In this document: piece by piece, positions 63,877 to 64,000 of the stretch
Position numbering within the stretch: the stretch's first letter is position 1
Layout: every line of letters starts with the position of its first letter
Assembly (NCBI RefSeq): GCF_000287055.2
Contig: NZ_AJYQ02000030.1
Span: 1-64,000, forward strand
Source: Vibrio genomosp. F10 str. ZF-129
Lineage (GTDB): Bacteria > Pseudomonadota > Gammaproteobacteria > Enterobacterales > Vibrionaceae
Direction of reading: 5' to 3'
DNA length: 64,000 nt
Notes under the pieces: model-generated
Told to the model about the DNA's origin: nothing
Seen by the model: the letters and a program-made list of their open reading frames with translations, nothing else
Databases searched by the model: none
Made by a program: the position numbers and the translations under genes

Positions 63877-64000
63877 TTAAACCATATACATGCCGCCATT
63901 AACATGCAAAGTTTCACCCGTGATATAGGCCGCTTCAGGAGATGCTAAAAATGCGACTGCGGATGCAATTTCACGTGGATCGCCCAAACGACCCGCAGGA
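63877..64000 (-). CDS. fabG: 3-oxoacyl-ACP reductase (FabG), C-terminal part, cut by the window edge
   Basis: The last 40 codons of the gene are present, reading [20 protein letters not shown] then [19 protein letters not shown] and a TAA at 63877-63879. This is the canonical C-terminal end of FabG short-chain reductases. The rest lies beyond the right edge. The 234-base interval to acpP holds the acpP promoter. Confidence 0.95.
   Translation of the reverse strand, partial: PAGRLGDPREIASAVAFLASPEAAYITGETLHVNGGMYMV

Noticed and set aside
1..64000. CRISPR arrays, tRNA, rRNA genes
   Set aside because: No regularly spaced repeats or recognisable tRNA/rRNA sequences were found when reading the window.

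Overview
The window reads as a chromosomal segment of a gammaproteobacterium of the family Vibrionaceae. The basis is gene content and order, recognised from memory: an mlc/pykA neighbourhood, a ptsG-tatD-holB-tmk-mltG-pabC-fabF-acpP-fabG run, a menFDHBCE cluster next to alaA/yfbR/dgt, rhombosortase, Na+-dependent NSS transporters, CheV and an SOS-controlled imuA-imuB-dnaE2 cassette. No rRNA, tRNA, CRISPR array, integrase or transposase was seen.

Layout. 1-510: frameshifted GlxA-type AraC regulator, cut by the left edge. 729-4980: lipid A phosphoethanolamine transferase (eptA), diacylglycerol kinase (dgkA) and a two-component system resembling VprAB/CarRS, an envelope-modification module. 4981-16210: an AT-rich accessory block that looks like a defence island. 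It holds a degraded copy of an XRE regulator with its operator; a SF2 helicase, a coiled-coil protein and an intact divergent XRE regulator; a prokaryotic viperin (pVip) with a small zinc-ribbon-like partner; a 34-codon leader frame carrying a 12-C tract; an 896-residue ankyrin-repeat protein; and a translationally coupled pair of a SAM-methyltransferase-like protein and a reverse transcriptase. The right edge of the block falls in the 5' end of a YeiW/YkgJ-like gene, which has lost its start codon and first cysteine cluster.

16435-24571: DUF1244 protein, Tim44-like membrane protein, TetR regulator with an LplT-PlsC fusion, YeiH transporter, a small membrane protein, a DsdC-like LysR regulator and a divergent PTS EIICB permease. 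24572-32114: the complete menaquinone cluster menF-menD-menH-menB-menC-menE on the minus strand. 32332-41620: alaA, yfbR, a dual-Cache GGDEF-EAL protein, dgt, tapT, rhombosortase, sohB and yciK. 41790-47045: LexA box followed by imuA-imuB-dnaE2. 47133-52490: cheV, mlc, pykA, a patatin-like phospholipase and the 29-residue ynhF-like membrane protein. 52661-55771: two small outer-membrane beta-barrels flanking an NSS transporter and its 31-residue MetS-like partner. 55949-64000: ptsG, then the tatD-holB-tmk-mltG-pabC genes and fabF-acpP-fabG (fabG cut by the right edge).

The genes tie together in several ways. Mlc (48204-49421) is the expected repressor of ptsG, whose upstream region has a perfect 10-bp inverted repeat. 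The men genes make the quinone for anaerobic respiration. The most novel material is the island, above all the methyltransferase-like/reverse transcriptase pair, the pVip operon with its duplicated zinc-ribbon partner, and the homopolymer tract between the divergent pVip and ankyrin genes.
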